Notes: generated by a model from the letters alone, not told the origin. DNA of 64,000 nt from DASYKT01 sp035995185 (GCA_035995185.1 DASYKT010000011.1:186001-250000), one strand, 5' to 3'; shown: positions 43,546 through 52,568, counted from the stretch's first letter. Numbers and translations: made by a program.

Positions 43546-45098
43546 TATTTTTCTCCGATCAGGTCCTGTTCCGTGAGATTCGCTGCCTGTTTAGCGCCCG
43601 GCGCCACCAGCGCGAGGCCGACGTGCGGTTTTCCCAGCACGTATGTTTTCAAGTAAGCATTGATCTGTTCGCGCGAAACCGCCCGCAGATTTTTGTGATA
43701 CCCGCGGAAATAATCTATCCCGGTCGAAGACCACCAGAACCCGATCGTGTGCGAATATTCGCTTAATTTCTCGCGTTCAAAAAGATCGTTCGATTCCAGG
43801 ATCGTCTTGGCGCTTTCAAGTTCCTCATCGGTGAAATAATCAGGGCGGGTAAATTGCGCTATCTCGTCGTAGGCGGCCTTCATCGCGGCTTTGGCCTTCG
43901 CGGGCGTGCTTACTAACAGCAGACTGATCGGCCCGATATTTCTCTGCGTGTAGTAGCCGAAGCCCGCGCTCGAGACTAATCCCGAATCCACCAGCTTGCG
44001 CTGAAATCGGGAATCGGGCTGCGTGATGATGTAGGAAAAGACATCGGCGGCATAGGTCGCCGTGTCGTCTTTGCCGATCGACGGCCCCTGCCAGCCGATC
44101 TCGAGAAATATATTCTGTCCCTGCTCCGGCGAGCTGTCGTCCTGGATCGTTTTTTCAATGATCACGCCTTCGCTTTTCGGCAGCGGCGGATGCTCGACCA
44201 TCGGGAATTCTTTAAAAGGATCAACCTTGCGTTTTTCCCAGCCGCCCATGATCTGTTCGGCCAGCTTGAATACCTCATCCGGTTTTACATCGCCCGTCAC
44301 GACCAGCGCCGCATTATTCGGCACATAGTAGCGCGACTGGATCAGACGCATCTGCGCGGTGGTCGCCGCCGCCACGGTTTCGCGCGTGCCGCCCGGTTTT
44401 TTCCGGGTCGGGTATTTATAAAAAAGCTTGTCCTTTAACGTCAGGTCGAGATACTGGTAAGGATTTGCCTCGTGCCGGTCGAGCTCACCGATCACAACTC
44501 TTTTCTCATTTTCAAATTCGGTCTCGTCAAAAGTAGGGAAGCGGACGGAGTCGTTAATGTTCTTGATCGCCGATGCCAGATAAGGGCTGGTCACGGTGTA
44601 AAAATAATTCACCACTTCTTCGCGCGTCGTGCCGTTGTAAAAGGTCAGCTGATTGGCGTCCTTTAAATAAGAAGTGTCGCCGATCGAGGGCTTGAGCTTA
44701 AGCGTCTCGCTGCAGATAGAATTGAAAGAAGTAACGACGCTCCGCGGGGGCGCATTTTCACACTGGAGCAAGCGCACCGCCATGCTCGATTTAAAGAACA
44801 TGTGTTCGAATAAATGAGACAGGCCGTTGAGTTCCGGCGGCTCGGTAAAAGAACCGTTGCGCACGTCGAGTTCGACCGTGACGAGCGGTACGCTCGAATC
44901 CGGCAGGACAATTACCTCCAGGCCGTTGGCCAGGGTTTTGGTCACGAGCGGGATCTCATACGCGGGGGCCGGTTTGGCGGCCGGTGTCGCCGCGGGTACT
45001 GCTGATGTTACTTTCGGGCGCGGGGCAGCTTTCTGGGCAAGACTCGCCGCGGGCAGTGATGCTAGAATTAAAAATAGGCTGAGATAGAATTTTTTCAC
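43545..45098 (-). CDS. M16 zinc metallopeptidase, catalytic subunit
   Basis: 517 residues using a GTG start at 45098, which has GGAG 6-7 nt upstream and begins the signal peptide (KKFYLSLFLILASLPAASLA); the open frame upstream is unlikely to be translated. The inverted zinc motif HLFEH is at residues 95-99 (LSHLFEHMFFKSS). The second half contains the M16 C domain (VVTGDVKPDEVFKLAEQI). A proline/alanine-rich linker follows the signal. It forms a translationally coupled pair with the inactive homologue downstream. Confidence 0.9.
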   Translation of the reverse strand: MKKFYLSLFLILASLPAASLAQKAAPRPKVTSAVPAATPAAKPAPAYEIPLVTKTLANGLEVIVLPDSSVPLVTVELDVRNGSFTEPPELNGLSHLFEHMFFKSSMAVRLLQCENAPPRSVVTSFNSICSETLKLKPSIGDTSYLKDANQLTFYNGTTREEVVNYFYTVTSPYLASAIKNINDSVRFPTFDETEFENEKRVVIGELDRHEANPYQYLDLTLKDKLFYKYPTRKKPGGTRETVAAATTAQMRLIQSRYYVPNNAALVVTGDVKPDEVFKLAEQIMGGWEKRKVDPFKEFPMVEHPPLPKSEGVIIEKTIQDDSSPEQGQNIFLEIGWQGPSIGKDDTATYAADVFSYIITQPDSRFQRKLVDSGLVSSAGFGYYTQRNIGPISLLLVSTPAKAKAAMKAAYDEIAQFTRPDYFTDEELESAKTILESNDLFEREKLSEYSHTIGFWWSSTGIDYFRGYHKNLRAVSREQINAYLKTYVLGKPHVGLALVAPGAKQAANLTEQDLIGEK

Positions 45099-45156
45099 AA
45101 ATAACTCCAATGAAAACTGTTCATTCTTATGCACTGTAGCACAAGGAGAAAAATTA

Positions 45157-45375
45157 ATGGAACGCGATAATATGATGCACGGAGCGCGCACGGCGTTGAA
45201 CCAAAATATGGATATGCGGGCCTGGTCGGAAGATTATTTAAAGAATAAAACACGCGCTGAGTATACGGAGATGAGCGAAGAAGAGTTTGAAAAATATTGG
45301 CGTTATCACAAGCCCGAGATAATGCACGCCGGCGCCGCCGAGGCCGTGCTCGCCTATAAAAACCGTGAACAGTAG
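45157..45375 (+). CDS. Small acidic hypothetical protein
   Basis: 72 residues with an AAGGAG 8 nt before the ATG, a strong translation signal. The sequence is hydrophilic and charged (TRAEYTEMSEEEFEKYWRYH) and has no signal peptide or cysteines. It faces away from the M16 pair across 58 bp. Family not recognised. Confidence 0.6.
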   Translation: MERDNMMHGARTALNQNMDMRAWSEDYLKNKTRAEYTEMSEEEFEKYWRYHKPEIMHAGAAEAVLAYKNREQ

Positions 45376-45453
45376 CGGTAAGTAGCAGCAGCAGCAGCAG
45401 GCAGAAAAGCTCGATAACGTCGATCTAAAGATGAAAATTAGCGGCTCTTAATT

Positions 45454-45538
45454 TAGTGTGCTTCGTGGTTAAGTTTTAGTTTCATTATGTTTAGGCAGTG
45501 TAAGAGTTTAACCGCGAAACACACCAAACACACGAAAA
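45454..45538. repeat. Dispersed palindrome, CCACGAA family, copy 3
   Basis: TTCGTGGTTAA (45462-45472) and TTAACCGCGAA (about 45508-45518), with the same outer TTTAGTGTGC and ACACACCAAACACACGAAA parts as at 42018. It is preceded at 45385-45402 by a short run of AGC trinucleotides. Confidence 0.65.
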
Positions 45539-45552
45539 TAGCTGCCTACTGC

Positions 45553-46488
45553 TTACACATAATCCGAGATATCGATCCAGGCTATTCTGTTGCGAGAGGT
45601 CGGGGTAGGTTTTGCACAAAAGATAAGTCTTTTCCCGCCTGGGAAAAACTTGGCGTGCTGCGCCTCATAAACCGTATCGGTCAATTGGACGGGCACCCTG
45701 TCCCTGCCAAGTGTCAGCAAAAATAAGGCAAACGCATTTCCATTCCGGGTAGATTCAAAAACAATAAAATTCCCGTCAGGAGACCACGCCGGCGCGCGTC
45801 CTTGAAAATCAGGGTCATAGCTGTCGATCGGGGCATCGGTTTCCGCCGGTGAAGAGGGAAAATGCCCGGTGCGATCGGGGGAATTGAGAAAAATATAATT
45901 ATTTTTCTGATCATAAGAAGTACCGCTCCCGGGACTCCAATTATCAAGCGCCGGCTGCCCGGCAAATGCGATGTGGTTGGTTGAATGAGGTTTTACTGCC
46001 GGCATTCCGCCATACACCGCCGTTCCGTCGGCATCGTTGCCGTTGATATTGAGTATCGATACCGCACCGGTTTTGGGATCTATGACCGAGCTGCAGGGAT
46101 GAACGGTTCCGGCGCTGCCGCTGCTATTCATAACGGTCAGCGTGCTGCCGTCGGCGTTCCACTGCGGGTAGAAAAAATTATCGGTGCTTCTGAAAAAGCT
46201 GGCTTGGCCGGCTGTTTTTATAATCCCTATCAAATTATCACGGTTAAAGGCCACTTGACCGCTCTTCCAGCACCAATCGGGCCTCGTCTGTTCGGTATTG
46301 AGGTTTGGCAGGATAGGCACCGGAGTGTCGCCGCTAAGGCTGTCTACTTTATACAATTTTGTTTTTATAGAGGTATTCAAAAAAGTGCGTTCGAAAATAA
46401 CGCTTTTGCCATTGCCGCCGATCGCCGGGCGGTAATCCTTAAAGTCCGTTCCTTCGGTGACCCAGTGAATGTCGGGATAAGTAGGCAT
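45553..46488 (-). CDS. PD40/TolB-like beta-propeller protein
   Basis: 311 residues from the ATG at 46488; a TTG at 46533 would add 15. Propeller blades are marked by RPDWCWKSGQVAFN, YPQWNADGSTLTVM, APAWSPDGNFIVFESTRNG and AKFFPGGKRLIFC, the pattern of WD40-like PD40 repeats as in TolB. No signal peptide was found at either start, so the location is unclear; a lost N-terminus is possible. Two repeat elements surround the gene. Function unknown. Confidence 0.7.
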   Translation of the reverse strand: MPTYPDIHWVTEGTDFKDYRPAIGGNGKSVIFERTFLNTSIKTKLYKVDSLSGDTPVPILPNLNTEQTRPDWCWKSGQVAFNRDNLIGIIKTAGQASFFRSTDNFFYPQWNADGSTLTVMNSSGSAGTVHPCSSVIDPKTGAVSILNINGNDADGTAVYGGMPAVKPHSTNHIAFAGQPALDNWSPGSGTSYDQKNNYIFLNSPDRTGHFPSSPAETDAPIDSYDPDFQGRAPAWSPDGNFIVFESTRNGNAFALFLLTLGRDRVPVQLTDTVYEAQHAKFFPGGKRLIFCAKPTPTSRNRIAWIDISDYV

Positions 46489-46653
46489 AGCTTTTACTGC
46501 CTTTCCGCAGCGGCTTTTTCCACTGCAATTCAAGAGGTTAACTATTGGCGCCGTTTGTCGATGGTAATTACAACCGGGAGCTGTAGCGGCCCGGTAAAAG
46601 TCCCGGTTCTAACTATGGGTGCGCATGAGTTAAAAGGAACCCGTTTAAAAACC

Positions 46654-46686
46654 AAAAGGCAGGAGAATTTAATTCTCCCGCCTTTG
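46654..46686 (-). terminator. Terminator-like hairpin after the second FecR gene
   Basis: AAAGGCAGGAGAATT (46655-46669) pairs with AATTCTCCCGCCTTT (46671-46685) with one G-U pair. The T-run on the minus strand is short (TTTTGG). It ends 18 bp past the FecR stop. Confidence 0.6.
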
Positions 46687-46703
46687 ATTAGCAGTTAAAT
46701 AGC

Positions 46704-47867
46704 TTAGTTACCCTTCGGTTTACTGCTTTCGCTTCTGGTCGTAGACGGCATATAGACCGGCGCAGGCGAATAAACCGGGGAGGAGGAATTAATATCCGTT
46801 CGCGTATCGGTGATCGCTCTGACACCGCCGCCGCCGCCCGTAATACTTCCGCCGCTTTTCGGATCAGCCTGGATCCGCACAAATGGCGGGGCGCTGGAAA
46901 AAGGCGGCCGAATTCCGCCCCCTCTGGGGTTATTGGCTATCGGGGTGTTCTGTCCGTTGTTCCCGTTGTTTCCGTTACTAGGGTTGTGGACCGGCGGTAT
47001 AAATACTACCGGCGGCAAATTATAGGCAGAGATACAGGGACCGAAACCGTAACCGTAAGGCGAATTCCACCCGTAGCCAAAAGGCAGGAAAGCATAGCTT
47101 CCCCAAAACGGGTCATAGGTCCAGAGGCCGAAAGAATTGAACATATTCCAGCGTCTGGCGCCGAAAGAGTTGAGCAGCGAATTTCGCATGCTGGCGGTTT
47201 CAACCCGCCGGCTGATCTGGGCCAATTGCTTGGCGCGCGCCTTGCTCCAGATCTCCAGATCGTCCTTATCGTCTGAATCGAATTTTGCCACTTGCGAGGC
47301 GCGGCCGCTCACCGTCGCCTGGTTGCCGCCTTTAATAACGGTCGCGGTGTTATCGTCCAGTTGGGCGCGTCCCTTGGTGACCGATATTTTTCCGCTGCCG
47401 TCTCCTAATACATCCACGCGATAAATGCCGGATTGTACCAGGAACATTTTGGCCTTGGGGGTATTGATCGTAACTTTGAAATCTTTACTGGCAAAGACCT
47501 CAAATACCGTGCTGCCGCTGTCCAGGTTGAGCTCCAGTTCATCGAGCGAGGTCGTCACGAACTCAAACGTCGAATTAACTCCCAGACGGGCATACGAGCC
47601 GGGGTTGAGCAGGATCTCGGCCTTGCCGTCAGCGCCGGTTTTAACAACGTCACGCGCCTCCAGCCGGTTTCCCTTCGTCAGGCGGCCCCCGGTGCCGTCA
47701 TTGGCGACCACTGTAACTTTTCCCTCAACAAAATTTACCCCGCCGGCTTTGGCGGAAATCACATATTTGTCGCTGACATCGCCCATCCAGCTGTCCTGGG
47801 CAAATACTGCCACTGAGAGCAAAACAAGGCTCAGAAGTCCAAAAAACACACGCATAAGTCTATTCAT
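46704..47867 (-). CDS. FecR-domain secreted protein
   Basis: 387 residues with a signal peptide (MNRLMRVFFGLLSLVLLSVA, cut near VFAQ). A FecR domain spans about 40-200 (GGVNFVEGKVTVVANDGTGG, KTGADGKAEILLNPGSYARL, TPKAKMFLVQSGIYRVDV). The second half has a WNMFNSFGLWTYDPFWGSYA segment like a short DUF6600-type region, then a Gly/Asn/Pro-rich tail. It parallels the larger protein at 39751. The insertion sequence at 47949 lies 81 bp upstream of its start and may have altered its promoter. Confidence 0.85.
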   Translation of the reverse strand: MNRLMRVFFGLLSLVLLSVAVFAQDSWMGDVSDKYVISAKAGGVNFVEGKVTVVANDGTGGRLTKGNRLEARDVVKTGADGKAEILLNPGSYARLGVNSTFEFVTTSLDELELNLDSGSTVFEVFASKDFKVTINTPKAKMFLVQSGIYRVDVLGDGSGKISVTKGRAQLDDNTATVIKGGNQATVSGRASQVAKFDSDDKDDLEIWSKARAKQLAQISRRVETASMRNSLLNSFGARRWNMFNSFGLWTYDPFWGSYAFLPFGYGWNSPYGYGFGPCISAYNLPPVVFIPPVHNPSNGNNGNNGQNTPIANNPRGGGIRPPFSSAPPFVRIQADPKSGGSITGGGGGVRAITDTRTDINSSSPVYSPAPVYMPSTTRSESSKPKGN

Positions 47868-47948
47868 AATAATTTGCCTCCCGGGAGAGTGGTCTTATTT
47901 AAGAATTTTAGGCTTTTTTTAAGTGAAAAACAATATTTTTAGGTAGTT

Positions 47949-47973
47949 GGTAGTGTCCTAATTTGAGTTGCTG
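47949..47973 (+). repeat. Left terminal inverted repeat of the IS
   Basis: 25 bases starting GGTAGTGTCCTAATTTGAG; mismatches with the right end at positions 15, 16 and 18. The target duplication AGGTAGTT directly precedes it. Confidence 0.92.
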
Positions 47974-48001
47974 GGGTAAAGACTATAAAATACACAGCAT
48001 T

Positions 48002-48250
48002 ATGCGAAAAACCCACCTTGCATCTATTTCTAGCAACAAGAAATGGAACGATGATGATTATGAGTTAGTGTTTGACGATGAAAACGGCGAACTCTATGTC
48101 GAGCATTCTTGGCATCATATTAAGTACGGAGGCGAAAATAGGCAAGGCAGTGAGAATATAACCCTTGCAAAATTAAGAGAAGAGAACCCAGAGATTTATC
48201 AGAAAGTCCTTGATGTAATCACACCTCTTTTTTCTCAGGATGAAGAGTAA
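48002..48250 (+). CDS. Small hypothetical protein, IS cargo
   Basis: 82 residues from the ATG at 48002. Acidic and hydrophilic, with WNDDDYELVFDDENGELYVE and a helical C-terminus (NITLAKLREENPEIYQKVLD). No known family. It is transcribed towards the transposase, their stops 12 bp apart, and starts 28 bp inside the left inverted repeat, so it must use a promoter in or near the IS end. The role is unknown; it could be an accessory or host-interaction factor. Confidence 0.6.
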   Translation: MRKTHLASISSNKKWNDDDYELVFDDENGELYVEHSWHHIKYGGENRQGSENITLAKLREENPEIYQKVLDVITPLFSQDEE

Positions 48251-48262
48251 AACGCAACCCAC

Positions 48263-49222
48263 TCAGCTAATCCCAATCAATTCTTTCAGTGTCCAAAAGG
48301 TTTTCGAGATCCCCGCCGCCATTGCCGGAGTAGCGCCATTCAAAGTTTTATGACCGCGACAGAAATTATAATAAGCGAAGTGCAGGGCTAATGCATAATT
48401 ATGATTTTCCCACTTTTTGCTAAAAGCATTTGTCAGGCGGGTAAATCTTCTGATTCCCATTCTCATGGTCAAGTTCGCTCTCTCGATAAACGAAGTGCTG
48501 ATTTTTTCTTTAATCGGATTGCCGCAAATGACACGTTTTTTAATACCAATACAATCGCCAGCCGAGTAACGAACTTCGTTAGCGTTCGGCTTATTATAAA
48601 GTTTAATGATCTGCCCGTAATCCGCTCTAGCACCCAAGATTTCATTTACTGAATGTTCGTAGCCTTTGAAGGCATCGGTTGAAACCTGATAGCGGTTATC
48701 CGTTCCGTTATCGACCGCGTTATAAACTTTCTCTAAAAAGATTTCGGTATCCTGCAAACTTCTTTTGCCTAAGTGCCAAGCAACGATTAATTTTGATTCG
48801 GATTCGATAGCGGTGAAGGTGTAGGAGCTGCCAACTTTTTCATCGTAGCCTTCACGCTGATTTACGGTTTTTTGCTTCGCGCCGATGAACGCCCAGATTT
48901 CGTCCATTTGAACATCTTTCACATTGATGCCTTTGACTAAGTTTTCTTGGATAGCCATACAGCGCGTACCAACGGATTCCAACAAGCGGAGGATGGTATC
49001 ACGGTGAACGCCTGTAATTCTTTCGGTAGAGCGGACGGAATTGCCTTCGACTAAAAGTTTAATGCACAGTTCGATCTTGTCAGCTGACAATCTTTTGCCT
49101 TCAAGTTTTTCGGTAGAGGTAAAAACTTTTCCGCAAGATAGGCATTTGTATTTTTGTTCGCCGGTTCTATTTTTGCCGTTTTTCTTAACTATGCTTTTGC
49201 AGTTTGGACAATTCATATTCAT
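48263..49222 (-). CDS. IS1-like DDE transposase
   Basis: 319 residues in a single frame. Zinc ribbon at the N-terminus (C5, C8, C27, C30: CPNCKS, YKCLSCGKVF), then a helix-turn-helix (LLVEGNSVRSTERITGVHRD) and a DDE nuclease core: D in VQMDEIWAFIG, D in VSTDAFKGYEH and E in SFIERANLTMRMG. The C-terminal NYALALHFAYYNFCRGHKTL is typical of IS1-type transposases. Unlike classical IS1 it needs no frameshift. It acts on the inverted repeats at 47949 and 50789. Confidence 0.9.
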   Translation of the reverse strand: MNMNCPNCKSIVKKNGKNRTGEQKYKCLSCGKVFTSTEKLEGKRLSADKIELCIKLLVEGNSVRSTERITGVHRDTILRLLESVGTRCMAIQENLVKGINVKDVQMDEIWAFIGAKQKTVNQREGYDEKVGSSYTFTAIESESKLIVAWHLGKRSLQDTEIFLEKVYNAVDNGTDNRYQVSTDAFKGYEHSVNEILGARADYGQIIKLYNKPNANEVRYSAGDCIGIKKRVICGNPIKEKISTSFIERANLTMRMGIRRFTRLTNAFSKKWENHNYALALHFAYYNFCRGHKTLNGATPAMAAGISKTFWTLKELIGIS

Positions 49223-49320
49223 TTTCCTTGAGTTGCTATAATGAATATTATACTTGACCGCTCAAGTATTTGTCAACAAAAAATACCCCTAAGCCTATAA
49301 AAACTTAGGGGCTTTATGAT

Positions 49321-49402
49321 TTATTTGTTCGCCAATTCCCTTAATTTCCGCGCCCGCTCATCAGGAGTCATATCACGAAGATGAGAAAGAAACGCATCTA
49401 TA
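49321..49402 (-). other. Out-of-frame coding-like tail after the protease stop
   Basis: Directly after the stop of the cargo protease, another minus-strand frame, open from 49524, reads PHLDIDAFLSHLRDMTPDER and on to a stop at 49321. The 27-residue stretch is a charged amphipathic helix and looks like real protein. Either a frameshift has cut off the protease C-terminus or this is a small overlapping gene with a start at 49524. Confidence 0.45.
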
Positions 49403-50338
49403 TCAAGGTGTGGCGGCTTTGGCGATAGGTGCGGGTGTTGGCTTTGTGCGCGACACTCGTTTTTTAATCGCTGCTTTCGCTGTGGTTGGTTTCGTGAACT
49501 CATAGATAGATTCTCCATACTCATAAATACTCATAATTATTTCAAAAAAGTCGTCATCTTCTGATTCATCTAAATGAATCACTGGCAAGCCGAGGCTCGT
49601 TGCTTCAGCGCGATCAATAACAAAATCGTGAGCCGGATATTTCCATACTAAATCCGTTACTGCCTGTGCGTGTGCTGACCCTGTAAGCGCTAAAAGTCGT
49701 TTTGCATATTCTTCGCCTTCAGCCAAATTCCTTCTAAAGCCGCCTATTTTGCTTGGGTCAATTTTGTTATACAGAGGCGTCATTAAACTGGTAACAGCCG
49801 GAATTGCTTCGCGGAACGCCTCCTTCAAGCTCATTCCGCTTCTCTGAATCAGCGCGAGCGCATAATAGTCTAAAAGACTGATTGAGTATTCCTTCAAATA
49901 ATCTAAAGACTTAAATTCATCAAGGGGCGAAAATTGTTGCGTGCCTTTTTCCACTCGGTCAGTGATTTGCACATCTAGCGGCCCAAGTTCGGCACGCTCG
50001 CCCATATATATTGTATCGCCCGCTAAACACATTAACGTTGCAGCACTTTTTGCCACCAACGGAACAATAATATTCAATTGTTTACATCTTCTCCGAAATA
50101 GTTTTGCGATCTGATATGCACAGCTTGCGTGCCCTCCCGCTGAATGTAGAAGCACTTCAAGTTTATCTACATTCTTAAACTGATCTTTTTGAGAAAAAAC
50201 GTAACTGCGGTTTGGATAGCATATATGGGCGTAATCTTCTACTTCTATATATACAAAAATCCTGGACTGGCGTTTCTTTTCTAATTTACGCAACAATGAC
50301 TGCGCGTGCTCATAAGCTTTTTGCTGTGGGGTTGCCAT
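49403..50338 (-). CDS. SDH-type ClpP-fold serine protease, IS cargo
   Basis: 311 residues. LEVLLHSAGGHASCAYQIAK (from residue 61), VPLVAKSAATLMCLAGDTIY with nucleophile candidate S98, and RAELGPLDVQI match the serine dehydrogenase proteinase group, relatives of SppA and ClpP. No signal peptide, so it would act in the cytoplasm. The C-terminus is lysine/proline-rich and stops just before a well-formed out-of-frame tail (49321-49402), a possible frameshift. It follows the basic protein gene by 5 bp and so forms an operon with it. Substrate unknown. Confidence 0.85.
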   Translation of the reverse strand: MATPQQKAYEHAQSLLRKLEKKRQSRIFVYIEVEDYAHICYPNRSYVFSQKDQFKNVDKLEVLLHSAGGHASCAYQIAKLFRRRCKQLNIIVPLVAKSAATLMCLAGDTIYMGERAELGPLDVQITDRVEKGTQQFSPLDEFKSLDYLKEYSISLLDYYALALIQRSGMSLKEAFREAIPAVTSLMTPLYNKIDPSKIGGFRRNLAEGEEYAKRLLALTGSAHAQAVTDLVWKYPAHDFVIDRAEATSLGLPVIHLDESEDDDFFEIIMSIYEYGESIYEFTKPTTAKAAIKKRVSRTKPTPAPIAKAATP

Positions 50339-50343
50339 AATAG

Positions 50344-50586
50344 TTATTTTTCCGGTTTATCCCATCGCGCACGCGCAGCTTTTAGCGCAATTTCTTTACG
50401 GCGCGCAGGGGTTAATTTTTCAGCTCTAGCTTTGCCTCCCTTTAATCCACCTCTACGGCCTAAATAAACTGCCGCTGGATTCTTTTCAGGCACTCGCTCA
50501 AACGTCTCGCTTTCGGTTAGCTTAATGATGTCATCAATGACACCTTTAGCTAGAAGATTTTCATCTTTTGTCTTTTTCTTGTTCAT
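50344..50586 (-). CDS. Small basic GGxKGGxARA-type protein, IS cargo
   Basis: 80 residues. The C-terminal half GRRGGLKGGKARAEKLTPAR, then RKEIALKAARARW, is a motif seen in many short uncharacterised bacterial proteins; it is strongly basic and resembles histone-like tails. The N-terminal half is mixed charge. It is first in the cargo operon with the ClpP-fold protease and might be its substrate, adaptor or a DNA-binding regulator; this is an inference from adjacency. Confidence 0.65.
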   Translation of the reverse strand: MNKKKTKDENLLAKGVIDDIIKLTESETFERVPEKNPAAVYLGRRGGLKGGKARAEKLTPARRKEIALKAARARWDKPEK

Positions 50587-50764
50587 AATGTTATTTGCGG
50601 GTTGCCAAACCGCTCAAGCATCATTCTGACAGGAGAGGCAAAAAATGTCAACCGAAAGTATTACATACAACTTTGACGCCTATAATACACACTTTTGCGA
50701 ATTTTCAAAGAACTTTCTTATTTCACGCAATTATAATGCCAAAAGTGGCATTTTTGTTACAATT

Positions 50765-50789
50765 CAGCAACCCCTATTAGGACACTACC
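50765..50789 (-). repeat. Right terminal inverted repeat of the IS
   Basis: 25 bases whose reverse complement starts GGTAGTGTCCTAATAGGGG. The second copy of the target duplication AGGTAGTT (50790-50797) follows. From 50812 to 50875 lies an imperfect hairpin (AATGGATAGTT / AACTATCCATT). Confidence 0.92.
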
Positions 50790-50883
50790 AGGTAGTTTCA
50801 AGGATAAATTGATAATTGAAAATGGATAGTTTCCAGCGTCCTGCGTTTCAACTATCCATTATCAACTATCAATTAACAACTAT

Positions 50884-52449
50884 TTAAGCCGTTTCCATCG
50901 GCACGACCGACTGGGGTTTGGCGTAAAGCTTTTTGATCAGCGGTGAAATGATGAACAGCAGCACTGCCGCCGCGATCAGGATGATCGCCACCGTCGAAAA
51001 AATGCTTATCACCACGCTTGCTTCCGGTTTGAATTCGCCGGCGATCATGCCCGCGAAATAATTTCCCATCGAGATGGAAAGAAACCATACACCCATCATC
51101 AGGCTGACCATTTTTGGCGGGGCCAGCTTGGTCATCGAGCTTAAGCCTACCGGGCTGAGGCAAAGTTCGCCGATCGTGTGCAGAAAATAGACGAGGAACA
51201 GCCAGGACGGATTTACCTTGCCGCCGCCGGCCATCGAAACCGCGGCCGCAACCACGACAAAACCCAACCCGGCGAATAGCAAAGCGATGGAAAATTTTAC
51301 GGCATCCGAGGGCTGGCGGGTCCCCAGGTAATACCAGACCGCGCCTACTACCGGCGCCAATATAACGATAAAGAATCCGTTCACTGCCTGCAGCGAACTG
51401 GCCTCGAGCCAGCCGCCAAAAACGGTGAGGTCGGTCATATCGCGGGCGAAAAGATTCAGGCTGGTCGCGGCTTGTTCAAATCCCATCCAGAAGATGGTCG
51501 AGAAAACAAAAAGGATGATGATCACTCCGATGCGTTTCCAGTCGCCCGCGTCGAGTTTGTCCTGCATTCCCGAAAGCAACACGCCGATCAATCCGGCGAT
51601 CAGAACCGTCGGCATCAGAACATAGCTGAGCGCGAAATCGAAGTCCCGCACGAAAACGGAAAGTACTATGATCGTGGTCGCAATCACGACCAGCGCGATC
51701 ATTTCAATTATGTAAAGAGTGGACATGCCGTTGCCGGGTGCGTTTTCCCCGGCGGCGTCAACCCGGTCATCTTTGGGGACCTCACCGATGTTCTTCAGAT
51801 TTTTCCTGCCGAGCAGGTACTGCAGCAATCCGAAGAACATTCCGACACCGGCCGCCGCAAATCCGAAGTGCCAGCTGCTGTGCGGATTAAATCCCATACT
51901 GGAAATAAACTGCTGAAAGTTTTTATTCTCGGCCAGGAAACCGCAAATGAGCGGGGCGATCGTCGCACCCAGGTTGATGCCCATGTAAAAAATGGAAAAT
52001 CCCGCATCGCGCCGCGAGTCTTCCTTGGTATAGAGATCGCCGACCATCACGCTGATGTTGGATTTTAAAAAGCCCGTACCCGTGGCGACAAATATAAGCC
52101 CGAGATAAAAGGTGGTCGGGTTGGAGAAGGCGAGTGTAAAGTGCCCGATCATGATGATGATGCCGCCGATCAGCGTGGCGCGTTTGGCCCCGATGAAACG
52201 GTCGGCGAGCCAGCCGCCGATGAGCGGCAGGAAGTAGACCGACGCGGCATAAAGCGCATAGATAGGGGCCGCTTTTTTATTATCCCAACCCAATCCGCCC
52301 TTGGCGGCCTCGGTGGTCATATAAAGCATCAGCAGGGCGCGCAGTCCGTAAAAACTGAAGCGCTCCCACATCTCGGTAAAGAAAAGCGTGGAAAGCCCGC
52401 GCGGGTGGCCGAAAAAGCTTTTGTCGTTTTGGGGTAAAGTATTTTCCAT
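50884..52449 (-). CDS. POT/PTR2 family proton-coupled peptide transporter
   Basis: 521 residues with about 14 membrane helices. The proton-coupling ExxER motif is E26-x-x-E29-R30 in FFTEMWERFSFYGLRALLML, and FIGAKRATLIGGIIIMIGH plus the GTGFLKSNISVMVGDLY segment are typical of the family. It imports di- and tripeptides with protons. A central extension (about 220-330) separates the two six-helix bundles, as in bacterial DtpT-like members. Single gene. Confidence 0.93.
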   Translation of the reverse strand: MENTLPQNDKSFFGHPRGLSTLFFTEMWERFSFYGLRALLMLYMTTEAAKGGLGWDNKKAAPIYALYAASVYFLPLIGGWLADRFIGAKRATLIGGIIIMIGHFTLAFSNPTTFYLGLIFVATGTGFLKSNISVMVGDLYTKEDSRRDAGFSIFYMGINLGATIAPLICGFLAENKNFQQFISSMGFNPHSSWHFGFAAAGVGMFFGLLQYLLGRKNLKNIGEVPKDDRVDAAGENAPGNGMSTLYIIEMIALVVIATTIIVLSVFVRDFDFALSYVLMPTVLIAGLIGVLLSGMQDKLDAGDWKRIGVIIILFVFSTIFWMGFEQAATSLNLFARDMTDLTVFGGWLEASSLQAVNGFFIVILAPVVGAVWYYLGTRQPSDAVKFSIALLFAGLGFVVVAAAVSMAGGGKVNPSWLFLVYFLHTIGELCLSPVGLSSMTKLAPPKMVSLMMGVWFLSISMGNYFAGMIAGEFKPEASVVISIFSTVAIILIAAAVLLFIISPLIKKLYAKPQSVVPMETA

Positions 52450-52568
52450 CTCAGTATTCTTAATTCTTAAGATTCTTAACCTTTTGTTAATGGTTGTATA
52501 TGCAAAAAGGCCGGCAGCAAAAAAACAATGCCGCCAGCCTTAAACTAACTACTGATTGCGAACCGGCG

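Larger units (their letters stand above)
47949..50789. mobile_element. Complete IS1-like insertion sequence with cargo genes (2841 bp)
   Basis: Terminal inverted repeats of 25 bp begin GGTAGTGTCCTAAT and match at 22 of 25 positions (47949-47973 and 50765-50789). They are flanked by the exact 8-bp duplication AGGTAGTT (47941-47948 and 50790-50797). Inside: an intact transposase (48263-49222), a small gene on the other strand (48002-48250) and a two-gene cargo unit (50586-49403). The element is AT-richer than its surroundings. IS1-family elements normally hold only a transposase, so the cargo is notable. An intact duplication and frame imply fairly recent insertion. Confidence 0.92.
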
